A stretch of DNA of 64,000 nucleotides, from positions 40,213 to 104,212 of IMG/VR virus record IMGVR_UViG_3300044641_010298, one strand, 5' to 3'. The translations under genes were made by a program, and so were the position numbers. The DNA comes from a virus. Below the pieces are notes generated by a model. That model was not told where the DNA came from. It did no database searches and saw only the letters and a list, made by a program, of their open reading frames with translations. Positions 44,956 through 51,461 of the stretch are shown piece after piece (positions within the stretch are counted from its first letter, which is position 1; the number at the start of each line of letters is the position of its first letter).

Positions 44956-45421
44956 GAGGCTCAAAAGTGACCCATTTTTCCCGGGAAATTTTTAGGACCA
45001 CTTTTGATTCCCAAAATTCTCTCGGCCCAGATTTTTGAGCTCGCGCGGGAGCCCTCGGCAGATGATGGGGGCGATGGGCCCTTCGGGTCAAATTTTCTCG
45101 GGAAATTTTCGGGAGATCGCGGGAATGAGGGAAAATCAGCGATCCGGGTGAGAGGGCTGACTTGTTTAAGTCAAAATTTTCCGGGCGGTCGGCGGAGACT
45201 TAGGCGGCCCCGGCGCCCTGCAGGGAGCGCCGGTGGGCTTGGGACCCTGGGGGGCCCGCCCGGGGCGGGCCCCCCAGCCCCCTGCCATAGGGCCCCCTGG
45301 GGCGCCCCCTGCCCTGCCAGGGGTAGCCCTGACGCTACACGAGCCCTACCCAGCCCCGGGCAGCAGGGTGGGCAGCGTCCGCCAGAATGCAGGGCTGGGG
45401 GGCAGACTGCCCGGTGGCTAC
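44956..45421. other. Gene-free boundary segment rich in palindromes
   Basis: No convincing gene. Near 44970-44992 and 45089-45112 two related A/T-flanked palindromic units occur (core TTTCCCGGGAAA and a one-base variant); a half-copy follows near 45172. 45247-45277 forms a perfect 14-bp stem (CTGGGGGGCCCGCC, loop CGG). Other GC hairpins follow. The segment lies exactly where composition turns from AT-rich to GC-rich. It may hold a terminator cluster, a replication origin or a recombination joint. Confidence 0.55.
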
Positions 45422-45523
45422 CTACAGCAGGCTGAGGATCCAGGCGCTGATGACCGAGCCGGCAACACCGAGGGCCACCATCGTGACCACCTGGCGGCGT
45501 GTCATGAACCAGTTCCACTCCAT
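45422..45523 (-). CDS. 33-residue single-pass membrane peptide
   Basis: MEWNWFMTRRQVVTMVALGV opens a peptide that ends AWILSLL; one hydrophobic helix follows a short basic, aromatic N-terminus. GGGAGGAG lies five bases before the ATG, and a promoter of the CGTGCG class (variant) lies 22 bp upstream. Function unknown. Confidence 0.6.
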   Translation of the reverse strand: MEWNWFMTRRQVVTMVALGVAGSVISAWILSLL

Positions 45524-45544
45524 GTTGCTCCTCCCTACCTGATC

Positions 45545-45573
45545 ATAGTACCACAGCGGGTCGCGGTGACACG
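45545..45573 (-). promoter_or_regulatory. Promoter, CGTGTC-17-TACTAT
   Basis: Variant -35 (45568-45573), 17-bp spacer, TGG-extended -10 (45545-45550). Serves 45422-45523. Leftmost member of the promoter class. Confidence 0.5.
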
Positions 45574-45576
45574 CGG

Positions 45577-46365
45577 CTACGGGTTCTTTGGATCCCAGCG
45601 CCTCTGCTCGGGGATCGACTCGGTGTACAGCCGCACCGCTCGGGCAACATCTGTGTGCCCAGCCGACTCTGCCAGCCGCGCGATGGCGTTGCCCTCTCTC
45701 TCTATGATGTCGTTCATCATCTGTGACACCTGGCTGATGTCCTCTGGCATCGTGTTATAGACATCCCTGAGGTAATCAGCTGACACCTGGTAGGCATCGT
45801 CTGTCTTGTCGAGGAAGTCGATTGTGCTGAGGCCGTAGCCGCCCCACTTGATCATCTTGAAGGCTCCCTCGATGACAGTGCCGGCGCGGATCTCCACCAT
45901 GTCCATGAGCGCGCCGACATAGCCCAGGATTGACATGCCCATGAAGAAGATGGAGATGTGGTAGGCGGTCTCGTAGGCTTCTAGCACGGTGGCTCGCTGC
46001 GCCGGGTCCAGCCTCTCCTGCTGCGCGAGCGCATCCTCGTACCTCTTCTTCGCCAGCGAGAACTGGACGACAGAGGTGAGCAGCGCTGTTGTGTCAAATA
46101 TGAACCCAGTGTACCTCAGGTTCCCCTGGATGAAGTTGGTGACGAAGCCGAACAGGTCGTTGATCGCGCTGATCGACTGGAGGCTGTCCTCCATGTCTTG
46201 AGTGTCTAGCATCTGCAGCACATCAGCGTGAGAGGCTGCGACCGTGGCTGCTGGGTTCTTGTGTGCTAGCCGCCCGGTGTCTGGCTCGAAGGTCCCGAGC
46301 TCAGCCTCTCTCAGCAGCTCTCTCACCGCCTCTCGAAGCAGGCGGCCCTGTGTCGTCACGCTCAT
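45577..46365 (-). CDS. Tagged multi-helix membrane-associated protein
   Basis: 262 residues. N-terminus MSVTTQGRLLREAVRELLRE is a tag variant with several V/L-x-E sites, followed by a linker and hydrophobic helices near residues 65-100 and 130-185 (FIFDTTALLTSVVQFSLA; ISIFFMGMSILGYVGALMDM). GATATGTAG is found 21 bp upstream. If ejected, it could insert into the host membrane to help DNA entry; this is inference. Confidence 0.58.
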   Translation of the reverse strand: MSVTTQGRLLREAVRELLREAELGTFEPDTGRLAHKNPAATVAASHADVLQMLDTQDMEDSLQSISAINDLFGFVTNFIQGNLRYTGFIFDTTALLTSVVQFSLAKKRYEDALAQQERLDPAQRATVLEAYETAYHISIFFMGMSILGYVGALMDMVEIRAGTVIEGAFKMIKWGGYGLSTIDFLDKTDDAYQVSADYLRDVYNTMPEDISQVSQMMNDIIEREGNAIARLAESAGHTDVARAVRLYTESIPEQRRWDPKNP

Positions 46366-46385
46366 CGTGTAGCCCCATGTTGAGG

Positions 46386-46394
46386 CTACATATC
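46386..46394 (-). promoter_or_regulatory. GATATGTAG box
   Basis: GATATGTAGCCTC on the minus strand, about 20 bp before the ATG at 46363-46365. Confidence 0.55.
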
Positions 46395-46403
46395 ACCCGC
46401 CGA

Positions 46404-46727
46404 TCAGCTGTGGACCAGGGCCTTGCACATCCGGGCGATCGCCACCCGACCACCGCGGCCGATCAGCAGGTCCGGGTCGTGCCCCTCGGTCACGGACAGG
46501 GTGGCCTCGGGGACACCGTGGCCGACGGGCTTCGGCATCCGGGGGAGGAGCCCGTTCCAGTTCACCTTGAACCGGGTCGGGTACCGGGGATCCATGCGGT
46601 CGGTGGCCACGAACTTGTGCTCCTGGCCTTCGGGGCCGACCGCGATCCCGCTGACCGCGGTGGTGCCCAGGGGGGAGACCGTGACGGAGGTGATCTTGAA
46701 GGTCCAGCGGAGGTTGGCGGTGGCCAT
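46404..46727 (-). CDS. Small protein, paralogue of 57596-57928
   Basis: 107 residues. ANLRWTFKIT start, then HKFVATDRMDPRYPTRFKVN, PRMPKPVGHGV and RVAIARMCKALV, all shared nearly word for word with the product of 57596-57928. Probably one alpha/beta domain; function unknown. Own promoter. Confidence 0.7.
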   Translation of the reverse strand: MATANLRWTFKITSVTVSPLGTTAVSGIAVGPEGQEHKFVATDRMDPRYPTRFKVNWNGLLPRMPKPVGHGVPEATLSVTEGHDPDLLIGRGGRVAIARMCKALVHS

Positions 46728-46763
46728 GTTGTCGTCCTTGGTTTGGGGTCCGTTAGCTCAGAC

Positions 46764-46792
46764 ATCATACCATTCAACGCCTGAGGCGCACG
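46764..46792 (-). promoter_or_regulatory. Promoter, CGTGCG-17-TATGAT
   Basis: -35 at 46787-46792, TGG-extended -10 at 46764-46769. Serves 46404-46727. Confidence 0.72.
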
Positions 46793-46796
46793 GGCC

Positions 46797-46916
46797 TCAG
46801 TTGAGGCAGTTGATCAGCGGGCAGATCCCGGAGAGGTAGACGAGGGCCGCGACATTGGCGACGAAGAGGGACCCAGCGATCGAGACGGTGCCCCAGATGA
46901 CGGTGTCGGTGGTCAT
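46797..46916 (-). CDS. 39-residue membrane peptide
   Basis: MTTDTVIWGTVSIAGSLFVA starts a peptide with one hydrophobic helix and two Cys near the end (ICPLINCLN). GGAAGGAGG precedes the ATG. A leader hairpin with an out-of-frame ATGGAC mini-ORF, whose TGA overlaps this ATG, lies just upstream (46934-46952). Confidence 0.62.
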   Translation of the reverse strand: MTTDTVIWGTVSIAGSLFVANVAALVYLSGICPLINCLN

Positions 46917-46933
46917 TTGATTCCTCCTTCCTG

Positions 46934-46952
46934 GGCGGTGTCCATCACCGCC
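46934..46952 (-). repeat. Leader hairpin GGCGGTG-ATGGA-CACCGCC (copy 1)
   Basis: Perfect 7-bp stem with ATGGA in the loop, between promoter and second ribosome site. Here the ATG is preceded by AAGGAGG but opens a 10-codon mini-ORF out of frame with the gene. Confidence 0.65.
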
Positions 46953-46965
46953 TCCTTGCCAGATC

Positions 46966-46994
46966 ATCATACCATTCAGCGGTCAGCCCGCACG
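46966..46994 (-). promoter_or_regulatory. Promoter, CGTGCG-17-TATGAT
   Basis: -35 at 46989-46994 within palindrome AGCCCGTGCGGGCT, -10 at 46966-46971. Serves 46797-46916. Confidence 0.75.
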
Positions 46995-46998
46995 GGCT

Positions 46999-47208
46999 TC
47001 AGTGGTTGGCGATCCGGTTCGCCGCGGTCCGGTCGAGGTCCCAGCCCTTCTGCTGGACCGTCTGGTGGCTCGTGTCGACCAGGTCCTTCACCTCACCGCC
47101 CACCGTCCGGACAGTGAAGTTGCGGCCCGCAACCTCGATCACCTCAGCCGCCATCCACTCACCTCGGATCCGAACCACCAGGCTCTCACCAATCAGGGGA
47201 TTGACCAT
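46999..47208 (-). CDS. Small beta-rich protein, SH3/KOW-like
   Basis: 69 residues. LIGESLVVRIRGEWMAAEVI followed by GRNFTVRTVGGEVKDLVDT gives the strand pattern of an SH3/KOW-like barrel; the tail is basic. Function unknown. AAGGAGG ribosome site. Confidence 0.58.
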   Translation of the reverse strand: MVNPLIGESLVVRIRGEWMAAEVIEVAGRNFTVRTVGGEVKDLVDTSHQTVQQKGWDLDRTAANRIANH

Positions 47209-47227
47209 GTTGCCTCCTTGTGATCCT

Positions 47228-47256
47228 ATTCTACCACCGCGACCCTGCCCCGCACG
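47228..47256 (-). promoter_or_regulatory. Promoter, CGTGCG-17-TAGAAT
   Basis: -35 at 47251-47256, -10 at 47228-47233. Serves 46999-47208. Confidence 0.74.
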
Positions 47257-47261
47257 GGCCG

Positions 47262-47543
47262 TCAGCCGACCATGAAGGCCGCCATCGGGACCCGCAGCGG
47301 GCGGCAGGCCGTCACCTCGGCCACCCAGGCCTCGTGCTTCGCCTCGGCCTCCGCCTCGAGCCGGGCCCGCTCACGCCACTCATCCTCGAGGTCCCGGGTC
47401 GCCGCCTCCCAGCCCTCCGCCGTGTCGTCCTCCGGGCGGTACCACCGCGGCTTGATGTTGTGGACCGCCTTGAAGGCGTCGACGAAGTTGTAGAAGGCCT
47501 CGACCTGGGCGTGGGTGGCGAAGGAGGCGGTGTTGATGGCCAT
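47262..47543 (-). CDS. Small helical protein, unknown
   Basis: 93 residues, largely helical with a charged Glu/Arg/Ala stretch (DEWRERARLEAEAEAKHEAW). No known domain. Own promoter. Confidence 0.58.
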   Translation of the reverse strand: MAINTASFATHAQVEAFYNFVDAFKAVHNIKPRWYRPEDDTAEGWEAATRDLEDEWRERARLEAEAEAKHEAWVAEVTACRPLRVPMAAFMVG

Positions 47544-47579
47544 GTTTGACTCCGTTCTCTGAGGTTGCCTAGCTCTGTT

Positions 47580-47608
47580 ATTCTACCAACGGGTCCCAGG
47601 GACGCACG
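47580..47608 (-). promoter_or_regulatory. Promoter, CGTGCG-17-TAGAAT
   Basis: -35 at 47603-47608, -10 at 47580-47585. Serves 47262-47543. Confidence 0.73.
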
Positions 47609-47611
47609 GGC

Positions 47612-47824
47612 CTACGTGAATCTTGAGCGGCGCCTTGCATCGATGTAGGCATCACCGGAGTCTTCAGCATCGCCAAACATTGGCTGAAACCGCTTGCTGT
47701 AGTGAGATCGGGTCGCTGTCTCGTCTTCCTCAGGCTCCCGCCAGGTCTCAGGGTCTTGATCGGGATCAGGCTTTCGTAGCTCTTCTCTGATGATGTGTCG
47801 AAGCTGGCGCTCGGTGATCCTCAC
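47612..47824 (-). CDS. Tagged protein, 70 residues
   Basis: Tag MRITERQLRHIIREELRK, then a Pro/Asp/Glu-rich linker (DPDQDPETWREPEEDE) and a short basic end. Nothing else is recognisable. GATATGTAG upstream. Confidence 0.6.
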   Translation of the reverse strand: MRITERQLRHIIREELRKPDPDQDPETWREPEEDETATRSHYSKRFQPMFGDAEDSGDAYIDARRRSRFT

Positions 47825-47842
47825 ATGTGCCCCTAGATGGGT

Positions 47843-47851
47843 CTACATATC
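47843..47851 (-). promoter_or_regulatory. GATATGTAG box
   Basis: CGATATGTAGACC on the minus strand, 18 bp before the ATG at 47822-47824. Confidence 0.55.
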
Positions 47852-47892
47852 GCCCTGGGCCAACAGCGACAACATCGCACAGACACAAGTCA

Positions 47893-47910
47893 GGCCCCAG
47901 TGACGGGGCC
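47893..47910 (-). terminator. Possible terminator hairpin after 47921-48301
   Basis: GGCCCC / GGGGCC 6-bp stem with a 6-base loop just after the gene end; only a weak T-rich tail follows. Confidence 0.35.
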
Positions 47911-47920
47911 CGAGGTGGTG

Positions 47921-48301
47921 TTAGCGCGAGCGCTTGATTTGCAAGCCGTGCGGAACTCTTCCCGCCTCTATGCGGCTCTGGATCTCACCGGCTGGTAGAT
48001 CCAAGAATTCATCCGGATCGTCGCCGTACTCGTACTCATCCTCGTCTGGCTCATCGAGGTCGAGATTTGAAAACATGTCATCAAACTTCTTGCCAAAGTC
48101 AGGGTCAGTGAGCTTGGGTCGCCTGAACATTGTGGGCTCTCTCATCTTGCGGGCGGTCTCTGCACCCGGGCCAGAGAAGTCATCCATCCCAGACTCCTCG
48201 TAATCGCCTGTCTCTGGGTTCTTGCGGAATGTAACGCCCTTCCTCATCTCATTCAGCTCCTCGCGGACTATCCGGCGAAGCTGGCCCTCAGTGATCCTCA
48301 T
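47921..48301 (-). CDS. Tagged acidic protein, 126 residues
   Basis: Tag MRITEGQLRRIVREELNEM, then polar and acidic sequence (LDLDEPDEDEYEYGDDPDE) and a short basic C-terminus. Likely disordered cargo or linker protein. GATATGTAG lies 18 bp ahead with AGGAGG between. Confidence 0.6.
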   Translation of the reverse strand: MRITEGQLRRIVREELNEMRKGVTFRKNPETGDYEESGMDDFSGPGAETARKMREPTMFRRPKLTDPDFGKKFDDMFSNLDLDEPDEDEYEYGDDPDEFLDLPAGEIQSRIEAGRVPHGLQIKRSR

Positions 48302-48319
48302 GATGTGCCTCCTGTGATT

Positions 48320-48328
48320 CTACATATC
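48320..48328 (-). promoter_or_regulatory. GATATGTAG box
   Basis: CGATATGTAGAATCAC on the minus strand before the ATG at 48299-48301. Confidence 0.55.
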
Positions 48329-48459
48329 GCCCCGCTCACCCAGTGCAGGATCAATGTTGCGCAGCGCCAGATCGCGCCCCTTGCATCAGGATCTCGGCGC
48401 CGTGATGCACATCGGGCGCCCCCAGACCGCATCTCCTGCAGCCTGTGGCGCCCTAGTGA

Positions 48460-48777
48460 TTAAGCCTTTGAACGCTTCCAGGCCATGTAGGCTGCCCTTC
48501 CCTCTTCAGCTGATCCGAAGTCCTGTCCGTGAGAAGGATGCGAAGATGGGAACTTGAGGCCGTAACGGAACTCATAATCAGCCTCTGACTCACCGGGACC
48601 GTCGTCGTCAACTCCGTAGTTCATCTCAGCGCTGCGGTCGTAGTCATATCCGCTGCTGTACCCGCCGCCGTAATAGCCGCTACCACCGTATTTGCTCCCG
48701 CCGCGGCGGTAGGTCTCTGTCATCCTGCTGATCTCTTCCTTGATGATCTTTCTCAACTGCGATGCTGTGATTCTCAT
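48460..48777 (-). CDS. Tagged Gly/Tyr-rich protein, 105 residues
   Basis: Tag MRITASQLRKIIKEEISRM, then a Gly/Tyr/Ser low-complexity stretch (GGSKYGGSGYYGGGYSSGYD) resembling phase-separating or fibrous sequences, and a C-terminal helix (SAEEGRAAYMAWKRSKA). Upstream box is the variant GATAAGTACA. Confidence 0.6.
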   Translation of the reverse strand: MRITASQLRKIIKEEISRMTETYRRGGSKYGGSGYYGGGYSSGYDYDRSAEMNYGVDDDGPGESEADYEFRYGLKFPSSHPSHGQDFGSAEEGRAAYMAWKRSKA

Positions 48778-48794
48778 GTGATCCTCTTGGTGTC

Positions 48795-48804
48795 TGTACT
48801 TATC
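48795..48804 (-). promoter_or_regulatory. Variant late box GATAAGTACA
   Basis: Differs from GATATGTAG(A) at the fifth base and the end; same distance (about 17 bp) from the ATG at 48775-48777. Confidence 0.4.
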
Positions 48805-48871
48805 ACCATCCGTAGAACTTTAGCAGCGTTGTGAACACAACATTCCAGAACAGGATCAGCGTTGCCTTCAA
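48803..48871 (-). other. Possible 22-residue hydrophobic peptide, TTG start
   Basis: Frame KATLILFWNVVFTTLLKFYG after a TTG at 48869-48871. Hydrophobic and open, but without a ribosome site; may be chance. Confidence 0.2.
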
Positions 48872-48894
48872 CAGGGTATCGAGGACCCAGAGCT

Positions 48895-49110
48895 CTACAG
48901 CCTGCCGTGTGATTCGAGCATGGTCACCACCTCGGGCGGTAGCTCCTCCTTCAGGATGCTCTGTGTCCCCACGCGGCCGTCCTTCGTCTTGTAGCCGATC
49001 TGCCATCCGTGCCTCACCTTCTGCTCTACCTCTAGCTCTGTCCCCTTGGGCCACTCAGTGCCGAAGCGGGTCGTGTACTTCTGCTTGAGAGTTACAACTT
49101 CACCAACCAT
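48895..49110 (-). CDS. Small beta-barrel-like protein, unknown
   Basis: 71 residues. VGEVVTLKQKYTTRFGTEWP, KGTELEVEQKVRHGWQIGYK and VGTQSILKEELPPEVV suggest an SH3-like fold. GGAGAGA precedes the ATG. Ten bases after the end of the membrane-protein gene upstream. Confidence 0.55.
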   Translation of the reverse strand: MVGEVVTLKQKYTTRFGTEWPKGTELEVEQKVRHGWQIGYKTKDGRVGTQSILKEELPPEVVTMLESHGRL

Positions 49111-49120
49111 TCTCTCCTCC

Positions 49121-49432
49121 TTAGCCTAGCGCCCAGCAGAGCGCAGCGAAAGCGATTGTGAATCCGATCTCCATCACCACCCGGGCCACATCTCTCGCCA
49201 GCGGCGGCGGCATCACCAGGAGCGACAAGCCCACCAGCCCGAGGGCAGCGGAGTACATGATCACATTGGCGATCAGGAACGCCGTCCCCCAGCCCCCAGC
49301 GATCAGGAGCACCGTGAGCAGGGACCAGCACCCGCGGAGCATGAGCGCCCAGGTTGGGTCATTCGCTCGCAGCGCCCGCCACATGTCCCAGATGGTCAGG
49401 GCGCCCCAGAGAATTGCACCGATCGATGGCAT
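49121..49432 (-). CDS. Four-helix membrane protein, unknown
   Basis: 103 residues from ATG 49430-49432 (MPSIGAILWGALTIWDMWRA) with AGGA eight bases ahead; a GTG five codons upstream is an alternative. About four hydrophobic segments. No family recognised. Confidence 0.55.
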   Translation of the reverse strand: MPSIGAILWGALTIWDMWRALRANDPTWALMLRGCWSLLTVLLIAGGWGTAFLIANVIMYSAALGLVGLSLLVMPPPLARDVARVVMEIGFTIAFAALCWALG

Positions 49433-49465
49433 AGAACATCCTAACACCCAGTGGGTGCTTGTGTA

Positions 49466-49606
49466 TCAGGTTCGAGAGATCTGGGAACAGACCACCAGCA
49501 TCACGACCCAAGCGACCATCAGGCCCAGGAGCCAGGCGGGGCCGTCGGACCAGGCGATGTGATCGACGGCCATGAGCTGGTGGAAACCCGAGATGACGTT
49601 GTCCAT
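49466..49606 (-). CDS. 46-residue single-pass membrane peptide
   Basis: MDNVISGFHQLMAVDHIAWS followed by a hydrophobic helix (AWLLGLMVAWVVMLVV) and a short C-terminus. GGAGGGA precedes the ATG. Own promoter. Confidence 0.6.
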   Translation of the reverse strand: MDNVISGFHQLMAVDHIAWSDGPAWLLGLMVAWVVMLVVCSQISRT

Positions 49607-49624
49607 TCTTCCCTCCGTGGATCT

Positions 49625-49653
49625 ATTATAACACGTGACCAAGATCCTGCACG
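49625..49653 (-). promoter_or_regulatory. Promoter, CGTGCA-17-TATAAT
   Basis: -35 at 49648-49653, consensus -10 at 49625-49630. Serves 49466-49606. Confidence 0.7.
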
Positions 49654-49658
49654 GGTCT

Positions 49659-50111
49659 CTACCCAGCGTCCTCCCAGTCCTTGATCCGCTGCCAGAGGTC
49701 GAAGAGCCGCTTCACATCGGCGAGGGGCAGGGAGGTGAGTCCCTCGCTGAACTTGAGCGAGAGCTCGTCCATGTCCACCGTCACATCACCGCCACCCATG
49801 TTCACCGTGATGCTCCGGATCGGCTGGAAGGGGACGATGCAGCCCGAGGGGCTGACGGGACGGACAGCCGGCGTGCCGTCAGCAGTGGTCATGCCCCTGT
49901 CAGCCATCAGGACCTCGACGGCCTCCTTCGCCTCCTTCAGGCCGACGCCGGGCCGGTCCTTGCCGCTGAAAGGATCGATCGTTCGGTGGCGAGAGGCGTC
50001 GCGGACCACCTTGATCGCGTTGATCTTGTTGGCGTAGCCGCCGCCCGTCTTGTCGTCCAGGAGCGTCTTCACCTGGCTCATCTCTTCCGCGGTCAGCATG
50101 ATCTTGATCAT
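49659..50111 (-). CDS. Protein with ribosomal L7/L12 C-terminal-like motif
   Basis: 150 residues. Near residues 28-70: NKINAIKVVRDA, an insertion, then GVGLKEAKEAVEVLM. This is the KxxVIKxVRxxTGLGLKEAKxxVE pattern of the L7/L12 C-terminal domain, which recruits translation factors. The rest (ITVNMGGGDVTVDMDELSLK and LADVKRLFDLWQRIKDWE) is unrelated. Could mimic L12 or bind a host GTPase; this is inference. Confidence 0.6.
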   Translation of the reverse strand: MIKIMLTAEEMSQVKTLLDDKTGGGYANKINAIKVVRDASRHRTIDPFSGKDRPGVGLKEAKEAVEVLMADRGMTTADGTPAVRPVSPSGCIVPFQPIRSITVNMGGGDVTVDMDELSLKFSEGLTSLPLADVKRLFDLWQRIKDWEDAG

Positions 50112-50128
50112 CTTTCCTCTCCGTGGTT

Positions 50129-50467
50129 CTATTCTACCAGGACCCCGCGCTCTCGCAGGAGCTTCACAGCTGCGGTGTGCCCGTGAGCCGTGAGGATCTC
50201 GATCGCTTTCGCCTCAGCGGTGGGCTCGTCATCGGTGTCAGCGAGGATGTGACCCAGCTCGTGAGCCTCAATCGCCAGCAGGTGGTCGGGAGTGCACCAT
50301 CCCTGGCTGGCGATGCGCCCATCGATCACAGCGACTGGGTACTCCGTCCCGCGGATCGCATAGCCGTGATTCTGATCAGAGAGCCGCTCGACCACCGTGC
50401 CTTCATCTCGGTCCTCAACCTCGACGACCAGCACATTGCTTGCCATGTCGGACATCCTGAACTTCAT
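50129..50467 (-). CDS. Small HExxH metallopeptidase-like protein
   Basis: 112 residues. LLAIEAHELGHIL carries HELGH at residues 69-73; the following DDEPTAEAKAIEIL may give the third zinc ligand. No signal peptide. GGGAGG lies five bases before the ATG. Possibly a cytoplasmic protease acting early on host proteins. Confidence 0.65.
   Translation of the reverse strand: MKFRMSDMASNVLVVEVEDRDEGTVVERLSDQNHGYAIRGTEYPVAVIDGRIASQGWCTPDHLLAIEAHELGHILADTDDEPTAEAKAIEILTAHGHTAAVKLLRERGVLVE
50131..50159 (-). promoter_or_regulatory. Promoter, CCTGCG-17-TAGAAT
   Basis: One mismatch in -35 (50154-50159); -10 at 50131-50136 with TGG extension. Lies in the 3' end of the next gene. Serves 49659-50111. Confidence 0.6.
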
Positions 50468-50487
50468 CTCGCCTCCCTTCTACATCT

Positions 50488-50516
50488 ATCGTATCACTTC
50501 GCATGCCCGTCACACA
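50488..50516 (-). promoter_or_regulatory. Degenerate promoter, TGTGTG-17-TACGAT
   Basis: Poor -35 match (50511-50516), correct spacing, TGA-extended -10. Serves 50129-50467. Confidence 0.4.
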
Positions 50517-50913
50517 GCGTGCGGACCCAGCCTCCGCCGCGGGGCTTCCCAGGTGCACCACAGATCTCACAGGTGCGGAGCGCAAGCGATTCAGCGAGAG
50601 CGATTGCACCGTCGATGTAGTCGTCGCTATTGCTCACATAGAATCGCAGCCCGCCCCACTTCTCCTTCACCTGCACCGCGACTGTCTGGTGGCCCTCATC
50701 CCATTCAGCATCAGTGAGGTCCTTAAAGTCGCTCTTCTTCCGCTTCCAGTCCAGGTGGTGCTGGATTGTGTTACACAGCGTGTCGACGATGTCATACCAG
50801 CCGTCGTCATGCTCGAAGCCGAAGCACATCAGTGTCTGGCGGGGATCGCCCCGCCTGTCACAAAAGATCTTCGGGTATCGCTCACACAGTGACTTGTCCT
50901 TCTCCTCAGTCAT
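50494..50913 (-). CDS. Conserved phage protein with C-terminal zinc motif
   Basis: 139 residues. GWYDIVDTLCNTIQHHLDW, AVQVKEKWGGLRFYVSNSDD and TCEICGAPGKPR with TLCDGHA at the end follow a hypothetical family I know from many phages and prophages. Two CxxC/CxxH pairs suggest one zinc. Overlaps the downstream end of the next gene by 4 bp. Function unknown. Confidence 0.68.
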   Translation of the reverse strand: MTEEKDKSLCERYPKIFCDRRGDPRQTLMCFGFEHDDGWYDIVDTLCNTIQHHLDWKRKKSDFKDLTDAEWDEGHQTVAVQVKEKWGGLRFYVSNSDDYIDGAIALAESLALRTCEICGAPGKPRGGGWVRTLCDGHAK

Positions 50914-51119
50914 TTATTCCTCTCGTTGTGTCTATCGAGCATCGCTTGAATCGCTTCGATCACCACCCGCTGGAATCCCTCTTGATCGTCCGGCTGGAGC
51001 CCAAACGCTGCATAGAACTGGTCAACCTTGTCATCCTCGATCTCGAAGACAAATCGCGACCCGCCACCCTCTTGCGGAGCCTCGCTAATGCTCAGCAGCC
51101 CAGGAATATCACTCATCAT
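50910..51119 (-). CDS. Small protein, unknown
   Basis: 69 residues. FVFEIEDDKVDQFYAAFGLQ followed by QRVVIEAIQAMLDRHNERN; alpha/beta. Start ATG overlaps the end of the upstream gene by 11 bp. Part of an operon with its neighbours. Confidence 0.55.
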   Translation of the reverse strand: MMSDIPGLLSISEAPQEGGGSRFVFEIEDDKVDQFYAAFGLQPDDQEGFQRVVIEAIQAMLDRHNERNK

Positions 51120-51453
51120 TCTTCACCTTTCCAGACGCAGCCAGCTCGGCGTAGCCTGGGTAGTACCCAGTTCCCTCGTGTAGATGCCTGAGCAGATTCT
51201 GGGGCCCGAATCCCTCAGCGTCACAGTGGGCATCCCAGAAGTCCTTGATCTCATCATAGGCTCGCAGCTGGACGGTGCGGAGCCGGAGGATCTCTTGGCT
51301 GAGGCGGGTCACCTCCGACTCAAGCGCAGCGACCTTGCTCGGCTCCGACACCCAGCGAGCGAAATCACGAATGACACCCTTGTGTGATCGAAGCAGGTCC
51401 TCGACATCCTGCTCGTTGATTCTATGCAGCCAGCCTGGCACATCGTTTGACAT
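51109..51453 (-). CDS. Coiled-coil protein, unknown
   Basis: 114 residues. A central heptad-like stretch (KVAALESEVTRLSQEILRLR) predicts a coiled coil; the N-terminus WLHRINEQDVEDLLRSH is helical. Function unknown. Confidence 0.58.
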   Translation of the reverse strand: MSNDVPGWLHRINEQDVEDLLRSHKGVIRDFARWVSEPSKVAALESEVTRLSQEILRLRTVQLRAYDEIKDFWDAHCDAEGFGPQNLLRHLHEGTGYYPGYAELAASGKVKNDE

Positions 51454-51461
51454 CGCTCCCC

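Noticed and set aside
44891-45091. 66-residue Arg/His-rich leftward open frame over the GATATGTAG box
   Set aside because: Overlaps the promoter box and start of the tagged gene; composition not protein-like.
45171-45760. Open frames on both strands across the palindromic segment
   Set aside because: Pro/Gly/Arg-rich products without ribosome sites; they follow from the GC hairpins.
48872-49054. Extended frame MAQGDRARGRAEGE... of the tiny hydrophobic ORF
   Set aside because: Runs antiparallel in frame to the 48895-49110 gene on the same strand with a shadow-type product.
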